Assembly (NCBI GenBank): GCA_948946035.1
Contig: CARBKU010000063.1
Location: forward strand, 1-7,070
Reading direction: 5' to 3'
Length of the DNA: 7,070 nt
Source of the DNA: an uncultured Clostridia bacterium
GTDB taxonomy: Bacteria > Bacillota > Clostridia > TANB77 > CAG-508
The notes under the pieces were generated by a model. It ran no database searches. It was not told the DNA's origin and worked only from the letters and a program-made list of their open reading frames with translations. Shown here piece after piece: positions 5,251 through 7,070 of the stretch; the stretch's first letter is position 1, and each line of letters starts with the position of its first letter. Made by a program: the position numbers and the translations under genes.

Positions 5251-5838
5251 CTATCTTTTATCCTTACTACGTGCTGTTTCTAGCACATTAACCATTAAAT
5301 CTGCTTTAGATATTCCAGTAAGTATATAATCACTATCCATACGCCAACGTTGGTTAGATGTAAATGTATTGACTCTTATTTTTATGCCATCTATTTCAAA
5401 AAGAAAACTAACTCTACTACTTCCTTCTAATATGCCTGCTCCTCCACGTCCATCATCAACCCAAGTTTTTGTAATTCTACTAGCTGGTAAAACATAACTT
5501 TTAAAAGGATTCCAAAAGAATAGAATAGCAATTTTACCATGATTTTCATCAACTATTATCATACTACTATCACTATAAAACGTTTGATTACTGTCAAATT
5601 CACTTTGTTGCAATTCATTTTGTAATTTTTTTTGTTTTTGTTTATATATAAATCTTCCTCCTAAAATCCACCACGCAAAAGACATAAAGCTTGGACCTAA
5701 AATTAAAATTACTGCCATATTCCCTTTAGGAAAGTATACTGCACTTATTGCAAAACATATAGCACATATTAAAATAGGTATAAATATGTATCCTAAAAGA
5801 TATGCTACATTTATTTTTTTAATTTTTTCTTCTTCCAT
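5251..5838 (-). CDS. Two-helix membrane protein with a soluble C-terminal domain, function unknown
   Basis: A 195-residue protein I do not recognise. A short charged N-terminus (MEEEKIKKIN) leads into two transmembrane helices (about 11-34 and 41-63). A basic, glutamine-rich linker follows (KQKQKKLQNELQQ, 67-79), then a predicted cytoplasmic domain of about 110 residues. By the positive-inside rule both ends face the cytoplasm. The domain is mostly short beta-strand-like segments (SMIIVDENHGKIAILFF, then VSFLFEIDGIKIRVNTF) with a glycine-rich turn (DDGRGGAG, 128-135) and a final helix. AAGGAGAG upstream of ATG 5838 supports the start. It lies 24 bases after the preceding gene and 2 bases before the following one. 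A membrane-bound regulatory or scaffold protein is possible, but nothing in the sequence fixes a function. Confidence 0.8.
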   Translation of the reverse strand: MEEEKIKKINVAYLLGYIFIPILICAICFAISAVYFPKGNMAVILILGPSFMSFAWWILGGRFIYKQKQKKLQNELQQSEFDSNQTFYSDSSMIIVDENHGKIAILFFWNPFKSYVLPASRITKTWVDDGRGGAGILEGSSRVSFLFEIDGIKIRVNTFTSNQRWRMDSDYILTGISKADLMVNVLETARSKDKR

Positions 5839-5862
5839 TTTTTAACTCTCCTTTTTTATATT

Positions 5863-6528
5863 TTATTCCCATTCTGATTTTTGTATTTCTTTTGGTGGAA
5901 AGAAATATGGGAATATTCCTATTTTTGAACCAATTGCATGAAAAATAGGAAATGCTATTATAACTGTTAGTATTTGAGCAAACATAATAGGGTTTTCTGT
6001 ATAGTCTTGCTTACTAATTTTTCCTCCCTCTCCTAACATATCTATGTAAAAATCTGTACGACTTAATTTTTCTGAATGTTCAATTTGAGCTATGAAATAT
6101 TCATCTTTTGTAAGGTCTTCATATACAATACGTCCTACTGGTAATATTGAGTCACCACTATATTTTGTTTCATCTGTATTTTTTACTGATTCATTATTTA
6201 TACAGGCTGCTACTCTTTCTCCTGATGGTAATGTTACAGCATACATATAACGGTTGTTGTGATAACCAGCACCTCGATTTCGATATTGGATTCCTTTAGA
6301 AACAATTGTAAATGTTTCGTGGTTTAATAGGTCTTCTACATTTTGAGCTTGGTATATTGTTTCACTAGCTTCTCCTCCTATTTCTCCTTCTGCTACTTTG
6401 TGTTCTTCTACATATGTGTCATAAGATTTTGGCAAAGTATTTTCTAGTATTTTGGCTGGAATAAAGCTTAGTCCAACACTTAATAGTAAACAAAGCCATA
6501 TGTCAAATCTAAGATGATAATATCTCAT
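5863..6528 (-). CDS. Membrane-anchored protein with a large extracytoplasmic domain, function unknown
   Basis: A 221-residue protein I do not recognise; it is the first gene of the probable operon. Transmembrane helix 1 spans about 10-28, after a basic start (MRYYHLRFD). A polar domain of about 150 residues follows (30-178), then helix 2 near 181-200 and a short tail containing FFPPKE. The orientation implied by the basic N-terminus puts the polar domain outside the membrane. It has segments typical of a small beta-rich fold (RYMYAVTLPSGERVAACI) and one cysteine there. The start at ATG 6528 has AAGGAGA 7 bases upstream and lies about 32 bases after the predicted transcription start. It could be a sensor or accessory protein of the membrane, together with the next gene; this is inference from topology only. 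Confidence 0.8.
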   Translation of the reverse strand: MRYYHLRFDIWLCLLLSVGLSFIPAKILENTLPKSYDTYVEEHKVAEGEIGGEASETIYQAQNVEDLLNHETFTIVSKGIQYRNRGAGYHNNRYMYAVTLPSGERVAACINNESVKNTDETKYSGDSILPVGRIVYEDLTKDEYFIAQIEHSEKLSRTDFYIDMLGEGGKISKQDYTENPIMFAQILTVIIAFPIFHAIGSKIGIFPYFFPPKEIQKSEWE

Positions 6529-6566
6529 TTTTTGTCTCCTTATTCATTATATTTTTTATTTTCTTT

Positions 6567-6594
6567 ATTATATATCTTTTTTAATATAAGTCAA
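6567..6594 (-). promoter_or_regulatory. Promoter of the minus-strand membrane-protein/antiporter operon
   Basis: On the minus strand TTGACT (6594-6589) and a perfect TATAAT (6572-6567) are separated by 16 bases. Transcription from about 6560 gives a leader of about 32 bases with AAGGAGA before ATG 6528. The gaps between the following genes (24, 2 and 47 bases) fit one transcript covering 6528 to 3888. Confidence 0.6.
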
Positions 6595-6614
6595 CAATTT
6601 TTAACTTTTAGGTT

Positions 6615-6825
6615 TCAGCTTTTATCAATTTTGTTACTCGTCATTCTTTTTGCTATGTATAGAAATGATGTGTCACAAAATGCTATTATATTTCTATAAT
6701 ACTTGTGCTAAAAGCTATTAATAATATATCTTTTAATGTATAAACACCCATAAATGCTAATATAGTAAATCCAAAGTTTCCCAAACAATTTCAATAAAAT
6801 TATCTATTTTTATTGATATACTACC
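6615..6825 (-). pseudogene. yhhQ: Decayed 3' part of a queuosine-precursor transporter (YhhQ/VUT family)
   Basis: Three minus-strand pieces in different frames line up as one protein end. The first, from about 6825, reads GSISIKIDNFIEIV and runs to a stop at 6757. The second, from 6784, reads FTILAFMGVYTLKDILLI and AFSTSIIEI and stops at 6686. The third, from 6692, reads IIAFCDTSFLYIAKRM and stops at 6615. Clostridial YhhQ-type transporters, as I remember them, end with a helix around LID..IFT.LAF.GVY, a helix, then a DTPFLYIAKR-like motif, which matches the order and spacing. At least two frameshifts are needed. The N-terminal two thirds are absent, though one frame stays open upstream to 6918. 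Intact relatives import queuine or preQ precursors across the membrane. The match rests on memory of the family; a chance hydrophobic frame is the alternative. Confidence 0.5.
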
Positions 6826-6995
6826 ATAAAGATATGTAATTTTCAGAAAAATACGGCAACCGCTTAAAAACTTTTTATTATTTATAATATTTACTCGCTC
6901 ACAAACAATGCCATTAGGTTAAGAATAATTATATAATTTTATTTTCTTTTAGACCAGAAAAAATGATTTATATAAATTGCTATATTATAATAAAT
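6826..6995. other. AT-rich gap with no recognisable feature
   Basis: Apart from an open minus-strand frame without a start (6918 to 6760) that enters the transporter remnant, I see only AT-rich spacer here. A short CGG-TTG-CCG stem followed by TATTTTT on the minus strand (about 6871-6852) is too weak to call a terminator, and no preQ1 riboswitch-like sequence is present. Confidence 0.4.
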
Positions 6996-7070
6996 TTATT
7001 TTTTATTCGGCTCCTTACATAAGTCAAGAAATTCTAAATTGCTTTTATGGCACCCTTCCACGTCAAGCGT
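6996..7070 (-). CDS. C-terminal end of an unidentified protein (partial)
   Basis: The last 24 codons of a minus-strand reading frame enter from the right edge and stop at TAA 6998-6996. The visible end reads TLDVEGCHKSNLEFLDL and then CKEPNKK. It looks like real coding sequence: mixed hydrophobic and charged residues, higher GC than the DNA that follows, and a lysine-rich tail. I cannot assign a family. It would be transcribed towards the transporter remnant. Confidence 0.42.
   Translation of the reverse strand, partial: TLDVEGCHKSNLEFLDLCKEPNKK

Noticed and set aside
6514..6699. Plus-strand hydrophobic open frame near the operon promoter
   Set aside because: It overlaps the operon promoter and the reverse of the transporter remnant, and lacks a ribosome binding site.
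6919..6995. preQ1 riboswitch upstream of the transporter remnant
   Set aside because: No C-rich loop or A-rich tail typical of preQ1 class I is present in this AT-only stretch.

Overview
The window is very AT-rich DNA with Shine-Dalgarno sites of the AGGAGG type, standard stop codons, TTG starts, and gene families typical of anaerobic low-GC Firmicutes. I read it as chromosome of a member of the Clostridia, probably gut-associated; the genus cannot be told from the sequence. I saw no rRNA, tRNA, CRISPR array or intact insertion sequence.

Left part (1 to about 3045): remains of integrated mobile DNA. On the minus strand there is a tyrosine recombinase/integrase, frameshifted just before its first catalytic box and cut by the window edge. 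Next to it is an apparently intact AAA+ ATPase of the AAA_14/DUF4143 type. On the plus strand a 50-residue protein is followed by a large serine recombinase. The recombinase has the catalytic serine but carries a one-base frameshift and has lost its C-terminal two thirds. The DNA between the ATPase and the small gene holds promoters, T-rich direct repeats and two strong dyads.

Middle (about 3045 to 3841): the recombinase homology stops abruptly and flanking sequence begins. A minus-strand pair of effector-binding proteins lies here. The first gene, an AraC/GyrI-type effector-binding domain protein, is intact. The second, a GyrI-like protein, survives only as a deleted, frameshifted remnant that still has its ribosome binding site and a downstream terminator.

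Right part (3888 to 6528): a probable minus-strand operon of two membrane-anchored proteins of unknown function, a small two-knuckle (CxxC...CxxC) protein and a YrbG-type sodium/calcium antiporter, read from a good sigma-A-type promoter at 6594-6567.

Far right (6615 to 7070): a decayed minus-strand gene that reads like the end of a queuosine-precursor transporter (YhhQ/VUT family), then the last 24 codons of an unidentified minus-strand gene running off the window.

Overall this looks like a chromosomal region where mobile DNA landed and decayed, with nearby non-essential genes also eroding. I found no convincing complete novel system. The most notable items are the small gene with its dyads next to the recombinase, the unknown operon ending in the antiporter, and the two hidden pseudogenes.
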